DNA of 64,000 nt from positions 30,422,690 through 30,486,689 of the forward strand of contig CM032118.1 in assembly GCA_018894105.1 (NCBI GenBank), written 5' to 3'. The notes beneath the pieces are model-generated. The model was given only the letters and a program-made list of their open reading frames with translations. It searched no databases and was not told the origin of the DNA. Every line of letters starts with the position of its first letter. Position 1 is the stretch's first letter. This DNA is from Jacaranda mimosifolia. Lineage: Eukaryota; Streptophyta; Magnoliopsida; Lamiales; Bignoniaceae. Shown one piece after another: positions 22,881-34,989 of this stretch. Both the position numbers and the translations under genes were made by a program.

Positions 22881-22890
22881 TAGCAAACTA

Positions 22891-24422
22891 AAAGTCTATC
22901 AAACTCACTAAAAGTCAAACCAAGAGTACTCTGATGCTATGAATCCGAATTATTTGGATGCAAACTGATTGACGAAATTAGCAAATTCTATGGTAATTTT
23001 CTAGCTGTTGGAAGATTACTTCTGAATAGACATAATAACTGTAGTACAGAGTTGAGCATAAGAGCGGGCGAATTAAGCTACTTCAATTTTTTTCACACAC
23101 CGGAATAACTCTAGGAAAGATTGTTTCCTAAACTTATTAGTTCAATACTTGCAGCACTTAAACAGATTATTGATTAGTAGTAAAGTAGTACAAAAAAATA
23201 TATCAAGCAGTAGTCAATAAGTAAGCAATGCACAATAGTAAAGAATAAAGCAAGTAAAGAACATCAAGAATTTAGAGAGCTTCATATCAAATTATCTTAC
23301 TGTTCTACATAAGCTTTGCAAGTTAGGATTTTGGGAAAAATTAACTATACCAATTTTTTAAGGATAAAGTCCAACCTATTACAAAGATTCTTGCAGGGCA
23401 ATACTAACCCAAACTTTTTTTTACAAGAGCAATCTAACCTAGTTCTTTATGGTACGGAAGGACCAAACTTTGGCTTTTATAGGCTCAGCTAAAATCCTTG
23501 GTTCTTTTAAGTACGGAAGAACCTAGCCTTAACTTTTCCGACTCAGTCTCTAATCCTCTATGGTATAGAATGACAAACCCTAACTTTTATGAGTGCAGTC
23601 AAAAACCCAACCTTTTACATGGCTGAGATCGAACCTATAACAAGTGTTTCACCAGGAAACGAATTCCTTTGACACTAACAATTTTTTATGTGATAAAGTT
23701 CAAGCACAACTTTTATGGCTAAAGTCTAACCTTCAAACATGTGCGTCCCAAAAAATAAATTTCTTTAGCACCCAGACTTTATGGATTAGTTTTAACCGAG
23801 ATTAATGCATCCCCAAGAAATGAATTTCTTTGGCACTACGACTTTAAAGATCAATCTTAACCTTACAAGATAATCACAGTAGGTAGAGAGATTAGGCTTA
23901 TAGAAAGCTATTATGTCTTAAACATAGCTCTCAATATAAGAAAATATGAAGACGGGTTTTTAGCTTATAGACTTGAAAGATTCTAAAGGTAGCTTGAGAG
24001 AACTTGATAATGGGTGAAGGCACAATCTTGAATATCTCAACATTGTCTCTCTCTTGCATCTGAAGTCCATCTTAGAGTGTTTATAAGCAAAGTAGCCGTT
24101 TATGGACATTACTCTCAAGTGTGGAGTCTTCCAAGATTTTCCTTTTCGTGTAAGATAGTCTTTACTTCCCAAGTTTGACTTCCTAAATTTTTCATTTTTG
24201 TAAAAATGAGAATGTCAACACATATTGCTTTCTTTGGAGCCATTTCAAATCTTAAATTCTAATTTGAAATTTAAACGTTGAAGTTTTCATGTCATTTTGG
24301 CAGGAAAATTTGATTCTTCAACTGATGCTACCAATCCGCGCTAATCAACTACTTCCTGACAACTGGAAGAGATTCCTTTCTTTATAATAGTCTTTAGAAA
24401 TTTGGATCGGATAAAAACCATT
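22891..24422. repeat. Non-coding region with a degenerate, irregular tandem array
   Basis: No domain is recognisable. Between about 23340 and 23880 short phrases such as CTTTTATGGCTAAAGTC, AACCTTTTACATGGC and GAATTTCTTTGGCAC recur with variation every 40-110 bp, giving a decayed array like those seen in non-coding parts of plant retroelements. ORFs in this interval are short and look fortuitous. Confidence 0.45.
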
Positions 24423-24430
24423 GTTTGATC

Positions 24431-25140
24431 TAGGGCTGTCAATGGATGGAATTTTAGTCCGAATCCGATCTGAATTCGATCCGAATTTTAGAATTTTTAT
24501 CCGATTAAAATATTCGATGGATCAGATCCGATTATAAATATTCGAAATCCAAAATAAGTGGATTGGATATGAAATTAAGCAATCCGATCTGTTAAAGATC
24601 CGAATCCGAACTTTAATATTTTTTATTAAATTAATACTCTTATATATAATATTAATAATATTTTAAAATAAAATTTATATATTATATTGACCTAATATCT
24701 ATATTAACATCTATATTATACTATTAATATTGAGTTTTTTAACCTAAAAAATAAGATGGATATTGATAAAATATCAAATATAATAACATATAATAGTTTA
24801 TCTATACATTAATATAATGTGAAAAAGGACTTTAATATTCAAATATTTAACTTTTTGACTAATATATAATAAAAAGTTGTTAAAAATTCAAATATGACAT
24901 ATATTTACTTTATAAATACAATATTTTTATAAAATTTAAAAGGAAAAAAACAAGAAAGAAAAAAAATGAAATCGGATCGGATTTTTTAACCGGATTTTGG
25001 ATATCCATCGGATTCGGATATGGTACTGATTAACAAATATCTTATCGAATTTCGGGTCGGATTCGGATATAAATTTTGTTAATCGGATTCGGATTCGGAT
25101 ATGGCAGATTCGATCCAAATCCAATCCGTTGACAGCCCTA
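24431..25140. mobile_element. hAT MITE, 710 bp
   Basis: The ends TAGGGCTGTCAATGGATGGA and TTGACAGCCCTA are flanked by perfect 8-bp TSDs gtttgatc at 24423-24430 and 25141-25148. The arms are rich in GGATCGGAT/ATCCGA words and the centre is AT-rich. No ORF. It is related in style to, but distinct from, the TAGGGTTGTAAA family. Confidence 0.92.
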
Positions 25141-25148
25141 GTTTGATC

Positions 25149-27148
25149 CCTTGTATCTAACAAACAATACTTCAAGAAATCATTACTATTAAAGGTTAGT
25201 TTATTGGAGTAGTTTACGGTGCAATTTTAATTGTACATACCTCATGTGAGGGATGTGCGAATGTACTTAATTTAAACCGTTTGATTTAAAATGTAAAATC
25301 ATAACCTTTTATTTTAATGATTAGTTGGCAACATAATAAGTACATTTAACATGCTACCTGTACAATTGGTTGATGGTTAATTTTGATTGTATGTTAATGG
25401 TTCATTGTACTAAAAAAGTAACTACCGATAATAATTTTTTTATTATTAAAATCTTATTTAATTAAATCAAATTGAAAAATTCTCTTTTTGATCCCATAAT
25501 TTAATTGCAAGTACTGTTAGTCTCTGACTTATGGAATTGAACATTTGTAGTCCAAATTATATAACTTTTTAAATACTTTTGATCCTCCATCTAATTTTTC
25601 ATTAAAATCTTAATGGAAATTATTATCTATTTATGAAATAAAAAAAGACTAAAATTTAATCTATTTATGAAAAAACTCCCAAAATATGAAAAGTCCATTT
25701 AACCTTCACTAAAGAAATAAAAAAAATTAAAAATTAAACACCACAAAAATATATTTTAAAATAATATATATTTACATATACATAAATATACACGTATATA
25801 AATCTATATTATACATACAAATAAATACACACACACACATATATATATATATATATGTAAATCCCATTCTTTATTCCCAACCCCCCAAACACCAACCAAC
25901 CCCACCCGCCCGCCCACGCCAAAAGGAGAAAAAGTCCGACTGCCGCCGACCGACCAGGCGGCCAAATCTGGCGGGCTGACGATGTTGGCTGGCGGGGAAA
26001 TGAGGGGGGCAGGGTGGGAGTCATGGGATGGGGGGCTGGGACGGTTTGTGGCTTGGGGGGTGGGGGAGAAGAAGATGAATGTTTGTGTGTGTGTGTGTGT
26101 GTGTGTTTTCTTTTAAATAAATTAATTTTTATTAATTTAATCAAATTATTTTAAATACATTTATATTTTTGTATATTATTAGTATTAATCCAAAAAAATA
26201 TTTTTTAACTTATTGTATTTATTTAAAATTATCAAATTTTATTAAAGTAATTAAAATTATTAAATTACTTATTTAAAATTAAACTATATTGTTAGGATGA
26301 TAGTTTTAGATTTTATATGTATCCTCAAATTTTTTATTTTAGTTAATAAATAAAGATAATTATATTTAACTATATTATTTTAAATATATTTATTATTTTA
26401 ATATTATAAAATATATAATTCAAAATTATGAAGTTATGTTATTTAATATAACAAATTTGTTTGAAAAATATCTTTTAATTATTATTTTTAAATATTTTTC
26501 AAGCATTTAATGTACTAAAAATGTGAACTAAGAACTTATTGTAAAATTAACAATAACCTATTGTACAAAGACATGTGTCATTTAATTTAATGATACTTTA
26601 TATGAGGTAAATACAAACATACCTCAAATTAGACATGCCCTAATTTGTTATCATCAAAACTTATGAGTAGACCAAAAGGTCAACAATAATTAAAGATATC
26701 TTCCTTAAACTGACATATCTTTTGAAAATGAAAAAACTAAACAAACATGGCTGATGGCATTAATTATACAAACAATCACAATTTTTGGAAAACATGTCCT
26801 AACAAACAATCATGTCTTTTCATAACTTTCTCTACAATAATATCCCTCGTTTTCAATTTCTAATTAAATCAATGATTTTTCACTTTCCATTACCAATTCA
26901 ACAACTTGCAATTTTAAGTGTTCTACTTTTGCCATTAATTTTTCATTCAAGTAAAATTAATTTTGAGTAATTACAAACATTATATAGACACCTACCTACA
27001 TGAATTAAAACCATTCAAAGTACTTTCACTAATACTAAATGAAACTCACTTAATTAATTAATCAAATTTTGGCCGGCAACACTTTTTTTTTTTAATGTCA
27101 ATTTTTCAACAGTCAAGAACCTGTGTCTGAAAACGCTTAATCCTTGAA
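25149..27148. other. AT-rich intergenic region with a GC-rich island
   Basis: Mostly AT-rich, without genes. At 25827-25856 (AC)n(AT)n precedes a pyrimidine/C-rich then purine/G-rich island (25868-26075), which ends in (GT)n at 26083-26106. A 111-codon minus-strand frame across the island is low-complexity (poly-Pro, Ser, His-Thr) and is not accepted as a gene. 26100-27100 is featureless AT-rich DNA. Confidence 0.6.
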
Positions 27149-27379
27149 ATGACAAGGAACAACGGAGCTCATCATATTCATAGAGGACGGCCACGTTCAG
27201 GTCACTCGCGTGCTCGTAATGTCGCTGCTAGGCCATCTGCGTCAACCAGACGCGCCGCGGCTGCCACACCGGTGGGCAAGGTGAACAAGGTCAGATGTCT
27301 ACCGGCGACATCAGCCTCATCGATTTATGCAGTTGTAAAGACAATGCTGATTTCATTTTCAAGTGCATGCCTGACGTAG
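27149..27379 (+). CDS. Unrecognised GC-rich ORF, possible gene fragment
   Basis: A 76-codon frame begins ATGACAAGGAACAACGG. It is much richer in GC than its surroundings (GCGTCAACCAGACGCGCC and similar) and encodes a basic product with an AT-hook-like RGRPR at residues 13-17 followed by an Arg/Ala-rich stretch. I recognise no family. The other plus frames are open for shorter distances; one from about 27365 to 27530 contains CMPDVARVCRRI and a Glu/Asp-rich tail. It may be a decayed exon or a captured gene fragment. Function unknown. Confidence 0.25.
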   Translation: MTRNNGAHHIHRGRPRSGHSRARNVAARPSASTRRAAAATPVGKVNKVRCLPATSASSIYAVVKTMLISFSSACLT

Positions 27380-27728
27380 CCAGGGTATGCCGGAGAATTT
27401 AAAGCTCAACGAGGGGATTGCAAGGAACATGGAAAATGAGTATTATGAGGGGAGAAGATAGTTATCTTGAGGTTGGAGATGAATATCTTGACCGTCTTAT
27501 TTGGGATTTACTTATGTTTTTGGTTATTAATATTCATCAGCTTTGACCAGTTAATTTTATTATTTTTACCAGTAACTAAATTAAGTCAAGTTTTTTCAAA
27601 AAGTTACATATATATAGTAATTAATATTATGATTGAAAATTTAACATGCACAAAATATTCAATGTGATGAATTAATCTAAAAGTTTAAAAAAAAAATTGA
27701 CTTCATTATAGAGCAAAATGAGTAATTA

Positions 27729-27729
27729 T

Positions 27730-27772
<43 letters not shown>
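27729..27772. repeat. (TA)n(TG)n microsatellite
   Basis: (TA)6 followed by (GT)16 in the interval between the unrecognised ORF and the 3' end of the phosphatase gene. Confidence 0.95.
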
Positions 27773-27774
<2 letters not shown>

Positions 27775-27899
27775 CATCCTCAAGCATGAATTAGCAGCGC
27801 TACAGTCAATTCCACTGTATAGGACTAGAACTCATGTAAAACGGAGGCTGAAAGCTTACTGTTGTTTCCCATTTTATTATCCGCGTTAATCAGTGTACA

Positions 27900-28228
27900 T
27901 CTTACTACTAATATTATTTTTTCCTTTTTCCTTTTTTAGGGTGTACATTGAGAGTTGGGGCAATCCAAGGTACCGTGAAGTTTTTTTCACACCCTGCTGG
28001 GAGCTTGGGCAAGTCTGTAAATTTGTTCGTATAGAAGTGCTTACTTGCATTTAACACACTATTTGTCGCAACAGACCAATAGAAGTATAAAAGAATCAAG
28101 CACTAGGACAGGTTGCGGCCAAGCACAAAGTGCATAGCATTCTTGCCACAATCACCTCCTCTTCACCACACCAGAGCATCTACAACAAGCATGAGGTTTC
28201 TCCATTCTAAATTATAGGATCTTCTTTC
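27900..28228 (-). other. Probable 3' untranslated region of the PPX gene
   Basis: This sequence follows the TAG stop of the phosphatase on the minus strand and has no coding signature. An A-rich stretch on the minus strand near 27915-27935 (AAAAAATAATATT) could be the polyadenylation region. The exact end cannot be fixed without a transcript. Confidence 0.4.
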
Positions 28229-31200
28229 CTATAAGAAGTAATCTGGAGGTGGCTTTTTGGCAGGTGCTCCTCTTGATTCCTGCATTTTTCACCATAAACA
28301 GCATTAAATGCATTGCAAGATGCAAATGTGAGTTATCTTGATCACATTGGCAAGCAACAATGTCAACTGAAACCATGACTACTCAATGAAGATCTGGTTA
28401 ATATATCAGCATTTGAATAAATCCTACTCCCACAAATTTTACAGATTGATTGCACAAGATGCTATATGATACAGCGTGAAAAACACACACACGCACAGAT
28501 CTGAAGCTTTGTAATCAGGTATAGAGTCAGGCATTTGACCTGGAAAACCATGATTTATTGCTATTATTCAAGAGAAAACAAGGAGTGCAAAGAAGACAAA
28601 CAATCATATCCATGTACCTGTGGAGCTGCTTCAAAAACACGAAATTCTCTTTCAAGGTTTTCATTCAGCTCAAGAATTGCAGCTACATTTCCACATCTGT
28701 AGCATAACTAAAAATCAATAACATGTTCAATTAAGAAAGAAAGAACTAAAACCAATTGCAATTTTTACCTGTAACAGTAATTTGGTGCTGACCAGACCGT
28801 AACTATCTGGTTGTTAAACATCCATTTATAACCTTCCATTACCAACTGATGGGCACGACATATGTAGTCAATATTGTTCGAATGATTAAATGAAGTGACT
28901 ACACTGCCACCAAATAAGAAACCTGCACCACGGGGACTCAAACCCCAACCGTCAACAATGTCTTCTGGATCAGACCACAGGAGATCACACATCGCACCAT
29001 CGTGAGGCACTTCTTGCTTTCGGTCAATCGTCCGAATCTGAAGTACAGATGATGTCAATGCCTATTAGCATTAGCACAAAATCAACAGCAGATGGTCTAA
29101 TTCAGGATATTTCTTAGACCTGGTCTAATGTGGAAATTGCAGGAGATAATCCACCATGAACACAAAATATTTTGTTCTCAATCAGTGCGGAGAGGCTGCA
29201 AAAAATTAGAAGTGACATGATATTATTAGAGAAGTCTATGCTAAGACAAGCCAGGCCAAGTATGACAGGGAAGTTTTTAAATGTGGTAGCCCATGCATGT
29301 AAGTGGGGGTCAAATAAAGCATACAAATTTACATTATTATAGCACAGTCTGAGACAACTAACAACTGAGCCTTCATTTTTCCCTTTTAATAATAATAAAT
29401 AGAGAGAGAGAGAGAGAACTTTTCTGCAAGCCTCCAGCATACGAAGTTCAGTAAGTGAAAAGTTTGTACTTTTCATTCCATAAAGACTTTACGAAACTAT
29501 ACATCTTGAAAATCTTAACCTTAAGTAATCAAAAATATCGGTGCAATATCTCCAGACATTGACAGAACCATATTTCCGTAGGCACTCGTCATAGAAACCG
29601 TACACCTGGAAGATAAATACACTAATAAGTACTTCTTGCAATACAAAAGCTCAAACATCACACAAAAAAAAGACTCAACCTGTGTTATCTGCCGGCTCTC
29701 ATGGTTTCCTCTGATGAGAGTTATCCTATCAGGATATCTTACCTGTCAATGCACTATCTGTTAGTCAATGTTGGGCAGGTGTCCATATCGTCGAGGAACA
29801 TGGAATGTTAGATGCTCATATATGCTCGTAACTTCTCATGTTGGCCAGAAATATTGGGAATATAGATAATGCAGGACCAGTTAACTTACCTTCAGTGCAA
29901 GTAGGAGCAGAAATGTCTCAACAGAGTAAAATCCTCTATCAACAAAATCTCCAAGGAACAAGTAATTTGTCTTTGGACAATCACCACCTACTTTGAAAAG
30001 CTCTTTCATGTCGTAGAATTGCCCGTGTATGTCGCCGCATATCTATTCCAACCAAAGGTGAAAAAACAGAAAAAGTACTACTGTGTTATTATTGGGAGCA
30101 ATAAATTCAAGCCAATAATGATATGACAGTAAGTGGTCGTGGCACAATATCATCAGAACTGGAAAGGCAACAGCTACGAGTACCAATTGGTGATTAAGTA
30201 TAACAAATATGGTCCTCTATCTTCCATAATATACAGAGCAAAATCAGGTTAGAAGATCTACATTGGGCCAACTTTCCAACCCCTTTTATTTTTTCAAATA
30301 ATTGTATTCATTGGATGGACTTCAGAATTACTTCGGAGCAAATGTAAGTCAATCAATTTGCATTATGACTTTTCTCAATCCATCAGGATAGCTTCTATCT
30401 GGAACTAATTTGACAGGTCCCGCCTAAGTGACTTCCTAGTTCACAGACTATTTTTTATTAAGATAACGTGTTCATAAAGTGGCTGCTTTCAAACTAATAG
30501 CGGCCCCCCTCCTCCTCTTACCTTATTAGCTTTCTAAAGTCTTCTTCAACCTTAGGCTAGGATCGTTCATCGGCATCCTAGCATCGGAATTTCATTTGGT
30601 CAGTTGGACTAGCTTTCAAGCAAGAGCTTTTGCTTCCAAAGAGGGGTTGGAAGTAGTAATTACATAGAAACATACACATGATGCAATCCACCATTAGGTG
30701 CACTTCTTCTCTATTTAACTGGTGTACTAAATATCAGAACAGGGCAGATACATTATGTGAGGTGATCTTATTGGTAAATCTATGTCTTACTTGGGTGGGA
30801 AAAGTCTTAAATATTATTATATTTGTATTCTCACCATTCCTTGCTATGTCTAAAGTTCCCTTGCTTAGAAATGACCTAATTCTCAATTGCAGTCAAAATG
30901 CATTATCCTCTGCATACTCATATTGATATAGTCTAATAGTCATATTTTAGATAATTGACTTGGTAATTTTTTTTTTTTCAATGATCGACTCTCTGTGACC
31001 TTGCCTCGCGCCCAATTTGATACCATCAAACTTCACTTTTTACTTATCATCCCCCACTTCCAAAACATCTATCACCTAACAGTGACTTCCTGATGAACTG
31101 CAGCTTGCTATCCCATCCATTCACTTCCGAGGCAACAAATTATCTCGCATAAAGTGGCCCTAGTTAAGTGTCAGGATAACAGTAATTCAACCAACTGCCA

Positions 31201-31727
31201 CTAATCTCAGTTTTCACTAAAATATTTAAATTCGAGTATCTTTTATTACAGTTAGTAGTTAACCATTCCAGCCAATGAGAAGTCAAGCCCCATAACGGCT
31301 TAACCCAGGAATTTAACTTAAAACGGTTTGAAATTTTAGTCAAGGAAAAAGGAAATACAAAAACACAAACGTCTTCACTATTCATAAATCCTCCAGTAAA
31401 ACTCAAACCTAGGTGAACCAAATAAACCAATTACTCAAAATCTAAACAAATCGAAATCCAATAACTCAAGTAGCTCGCACCGAAATCCCTGCTTAATCCT
31501 TTCTCAAAGCTCAGACAACAGAGGATATTGAACCCAAACTAACAAAAGAGGGAGGGGGGATAGATTCGAATTTGTTCTACACTTACAGTGACTGGGGCAT
31601 CGACGCGCTGAACATTGCTCTCTTCGACAAGGATTTCCATGGCTTTGAGGCAGAGGGCCTTGACTTCAGATTCCTTGAGTGGTTCACATCTTTTCAGCTG
31701 TTCTATTTGCCGGTCGAGGTCTGACAT
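28229..31727 (-). CDS. PPX: Protein phosphatase 4 (PPX) catalytic subunit, 8 exons, intact
   Basis: Ser/Thr phosphatase of the PPP family, the catalytic subunit of the PP4 complex. Exons (minus): 31587-31727, 29890-30042, 29680-29742, 29520-29605, 29120-29195, 28769-29037, 28618-28696, 28229-28279. They sum to 918 bp, that is 305 residues plus TAG, the length I know for Arabidopsis PPX. All introns are GT-AG and all phases join without a stop. Motifs: GDIHG (50-54), GDFVDRG (78-84), RGNHE (109-113), HGG (161-163), RAH (234-236), SAPNYCYR (256-263) and the C-terminal DYFL, whose Leu is the carboxymethylation site in this family. The metal ligands D51, H53, D79, N111, H161 and H236 are all present. 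The start is the first ATG (31725-31727), giving MSDLDRQ. An in-frame upstream TTG extension is not a eukaryotic start. It is the only clearly functional gene here. Confidence 0.97.
30043..31586 (-). other. Intron 1 of PPX (1,544 bp)
   Basis: The largest intron of the gene, with donor GTAAGT after codon 47 and acceptor AATAG before the ICGDIHG exon. The other introns are short (72-338 bp); intron 4 holds a short (AG)n at 29401-29417. Long first introns of plant housekeeping genes often carry expression-enhancing sequence. I see no transposon termini inside it and no additional exon. Confidence 0.85.
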
Positions 31728-31855
31728 CGTCGCAGATTCGAACTTCAAAACCCCTCTGCTGTTTTTGTGAATAAATCTTTTCGAATCAGCAAAATATTTT
31801 GTGATTCCGCATCAGAATATTGGCAAGCTTTAATCTTCCAGATTGGAGGGCTAGT

Positions 31856-31861
31856 TTTATA
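31856..31861 (-). promoter_or_regulatory. Candidate TATA box of PPX
   Basis: The minus strand reads TATAAA 129 bp upstream of the ATG, which would give a 5' leader of about 100 nt. No competing TATA lies nearer in the leader. Confidence 0.45.
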
Positions 31862-32027
31862 CTGCTGCCATTGGCAATTGACGTTAGCAGTGCTGAGGTT
31901 CACTACTTTTTTTGTGGGCAGTGGGCTCTCCCTCTCTCCCTCTCTGGAAATGGGGTTTTCGCGATTCGCGCTTAAATTCTTGGGAATTTCGATTTCCCCC
32001 CTCCTTTTCTTACCTTATTCGGTTTTG

Positions 32028-32052
32028 GGGCCCTACACCTCCCGTACACGTG
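32028..32052. promoter_or_regulatory. GGGCCC and CACGTG motifs in the PPX upstream region
   Basis: The palindromes GGGCCC (32028-32033) and CACGTG (32047-32052) lie 300-325 bp upstream of the start codon, in a locally GC-richer stretch that ends abruptly into AT-rich DNA near 32100. In plants these are core sites for TCP-type and bZIP/bHLH factors respectively. Motif evidence only. Confidence 0.4.
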
Positions 32053-32099
32053 AGTCGCATGCCAAGTGAAGCCTCAATTGACCCTTTACCACCGGTGGT

Positions 32100-32767
32100 T
32101 GTATTATATATTATGTGTGTGCCAAAATTGTTATAATATAAAAATAAACAAGTAAATACTATAATTTTAATTAATTTAATGTGATTATTTTAAAATAAAT
32201 AAAAAATTATGTGAAGTAAAATAATGGAAGAAGAAAATAAAAGAAAAAATTATTTTATCATTATCTTTTAAATGAGATTAACTTCTAATTAATTATTATG
32301 ACTCTCACATTTTATATAATATATATCATTATATATATAAAAAAAAGGAATACTATAATATCATCAAATATTAATAATAAATGAAATGTATATCATACGA
32401 TAAACAGATAGCATTTGACCTAATTTTGTCTATTTTAAATAAATGTTAACTTGTAACATTTTTATTTTTAATGAAAAATTTATTGAATTATTCAAAAAAC
32501 ATTTAATGGCTTTTCAAAGTTAAAATTTAATTTAGTAAGATAATTTATTAAAATATATACTATATGATGTAAAAAGAGGGTGCGTGAAAGCATCTAATTT
32601 CACTGGATTTTATTTTTGGTATTTTAACTTTTTTTTGTTAAAAAAGTTTGACCAATTGTCTGTTTATATTATGCCTTTAATTATTTTTGTGTCTGAATTT
32701 TTTATTTATTACAAAAAAGTTTTATTAATTGATGATTTATAAATGCATTTATCATCATTTTAAATTA
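32100..32767. other. AT-rich spacer
   Basis: Between the PPX promoter and the poly(T) that marks the 3' end of a minus-strand LINE. No gene or transposon termini recognised. Confidence 0.6.
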
Positions 32768-32794
32768 TTTTTTTTTATATACAAAGGGAAATTT

Positions 32795-33786
32795 TTATTC
32801 CATATCAATCGTAAGAACATCAAAGAGAAAAGTGGGAGCTTCATCTTTCCACAAATCTAGTTCAAACATAGAAATCGCAGCCTTTGCTACATAATGAACC
32901 GCTTTGTTTGCTGAACAGCGCACAAAAGACACATTATAATTAATAAGGTTTGCCAACATATCCTTACAAACAAAAATAACAGAAGCAAAGCAAGAACTTT
33001 CCTCCAACTGGTCACTCAATACTGCAGATACAACCACTAAAGCATCAAGCTCAAAAATGACATTTGATAAGTTTTTTCCTTTAGTCTAGCTAAGGGCTTC
33101 TTTAAGTGAGAGGGCCTTTGCTAGAGCTGCTTGCATTACTCCTCGGCGAGGCACAGCAACAGCAGCTTCGAAGCAGCCATATTCATTCCTTATGATCCAA
33201 TCTGATCCTATCTTCTGAGTACTCGAATCCAACACTATATCTACATTGCACTTGAGCCATCTCTAGGGGGTGCTTCCCATCTAAAATTAGCAAGTTGCTA
33301 AGGCTACCCAGGTTTCACCATTTTTTGTTGCTGCGCCAAAAGCCAACTGTGCAATGTTGAGAAAGCAGAGAAAATAACATAGTTAGTTGTACTCATTTTT
33401 GTCTTCCAAATAGATTGATTTCTGGAGCACCAAAGACTCTAGAGGATCATAACAAATTTGCCTCCTTCTTCTTCGTTAAGAGTAGTAAGACATCGCTCAA
33501 ACCATTCCACAAAGGAGTTAACATTCAGCAATTGTGTTGGGTTCACAAGCCTAAAAATAGACCAGGCCTCTTTTGCCAATGAGCAACGACAGAGGATATG
33601 CTCAGTCGATTCAAGAATATTACCACAAAACAGACAACTAGGATCAACTTCGATTTTATTTGTCAACAAATGATCCTTTGTTAGGAGGCATTCATTACAC
33701 GCTTGTCACACAAAATTTCTTGCTTTCGGGGGAGTTTTAAGGCTCCAAATTTTCCACCAAAAAGAAGAGGAATTTTGGCCAAGTTG
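32795..33786 (-). pseudogene. LINE ORF2 zf-RVT and RNase H domains
   Basis: zf-RVT is seen at 33440-33669 (CLFCGNILESTEHILCRCSLAKEAW on the minus strand in two overlapping pieces). Downstream, RNase H runs from a CNVDIVLDSS motif (near 33240, catalytic Asp kept) through a KALSLKEAL helix to ELDALVVVSAV and FVRCSANKAVHY near 32890. The HY at the end is usually AHxLA, so the last acidic residue is altered. A stop near 33085 breaks the frame. Confidence 0.8.
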
Positions 33787-33794
33787 GTTTAAAT

Positions 33795-34981
33795 AAGGGG
33801 TGGCAATTTGGGTGGATCGGGTGGGTTCGGGTTGGATTGGGTTGAAGTAAGGATATAACATAGGTCAAATTCAGGTCGACCTGATCTTTATTAGGTCAAC
33901 TCGCAAACTCAAATCCACCCAATCCAACCTGCCAATCTGATTTAAAATAATTATTTCAAACATTTATTTTAATTTTTAGAATTTTTTGGCATTTTTATTT
34001 TTAATTTTATCTATTCTTAATTATTAATAAATTAAAATAGGAGTAAGGAATTCTCATGATAAATTCACGCAGCTTTCTAAAAAAATTTTAACTGATCACA
34101 CAATATATTGATTTTAGGACTTTTTGTTCCTTTCATTTTGTAGTATCTATTAGAATTATAAAAATATTGAAATCATAAAGTAACTTATTTTTGAAAATAG
34201 CATACTTTTTTAAGTTTTATTGACCCACTCTCTTTAATTTTTCTATCTTTTGTATAAATCAAATTGTCTCTTTTAACTTCTTAAAATGGCATTATTTCTT
34301 TACTTTATATTGATCCAATTAAGTAGAACACAAATCAATAAAAATATATCATTAAGCAAATAAGTAAACAATTATTTTTATTGGACATATAATTTATCAT
34401 AAAAACTAGCTTGAGTCTTTTGAATTTTTTATAACCTTTCAACAGAAAGAATTCTTATGATCTTTTATATATACAAAATCTTGTATTGCATAAGGCCTAA
34501 GAAAAATTTATAAGACAATTCAATAGTTAAAGCAATGTTTTGTCAACTCTTTACAGAACAACTTTCATGTTCACTTGGATACCAAAAATAACTATTAGAA
34601 ATAGTATAAAACTATGATCATCCATTCTATATATTTGCGAAAATAAATAAGACTGAAAAATACCAAAATAGTAATTTTGATATTGCTAATGTTCAAAATT
34701 TCAAGTTTTATTTTGTTATTTTATATTTTTACTCCTAAAAATTTTAAATTTTATTTGTTTAATTCGAGTTGGTTCAGGTGGGTTTGGGTTGTTATGTGAC
34801 CCAAAATCAAATTTTGGGTTGTTCGTATAACATAAAATTCAATCCAACCCAACTCATTTTCTTTGGGTTCTTATCATGTCAACCTTATTAGACCCAAACC
34901 AAAACAAGTCGACCCAAACCCAATTTTTTTGTGTCGAATTCGTGTTGAGTTATCGTGTCATGTTGGAAATTGCCTCCCCTA
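33795..34981. mobile_element. hAT MITE, 1,187 bp, within the LINE
   Basis: The ends are AAGGGGTGGCAATTT and AAATTGCCTCCCCTA (the left terminal T has become A). The TSDs gtttaaat (33787-33794) and ctttaaat (34982-34989) match at 7 of 8 positions. The arms carry GGGTTGGATTGGGTTG / CAACCCAACCC-type repeats and the interior is AT-rich. It splits LINE ORF2 between the linker and zf-RVT. Confidence 0.85.
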
Positions 34982-34989
34982 CTTTAAAT

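Larger units (their letters stand above)
18760..22890 (-). mobile_element. 5'-truncated L1-type LINE, split by a MULE
   Basis: The minus strand carries only the 3' part of a plant L1 ORF2: a linker after RT (about 22600-22880), the zf-RVT region (22090-22590), a MULE insertion (19976-22076), then the LINE-encoded RNase H (19200-19960) and about 440 bp of 3' non-coding sequence. 5' truncation is normal for L1 copies. The 3' boundary near 18760 is inferred and no TSD was found. Confidence 0.75.

Noticed and set aside
25809..26144. 111-residue minus-strand ORF over the GC island
   Set aside because: The product is runs of His-Thr, Ser and Pro from microsatellites. No domain, no codon bias.
31539..31748. 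PPX N-terminal extension giving seven residues before MSDLDRQ
   Set aside because: The extended frame starts at TTG, not ATG. The first ATG is at 31725-31727 and gives the family's usual N-terminus. The apparent C-terminal tail after codon 47 is intron.
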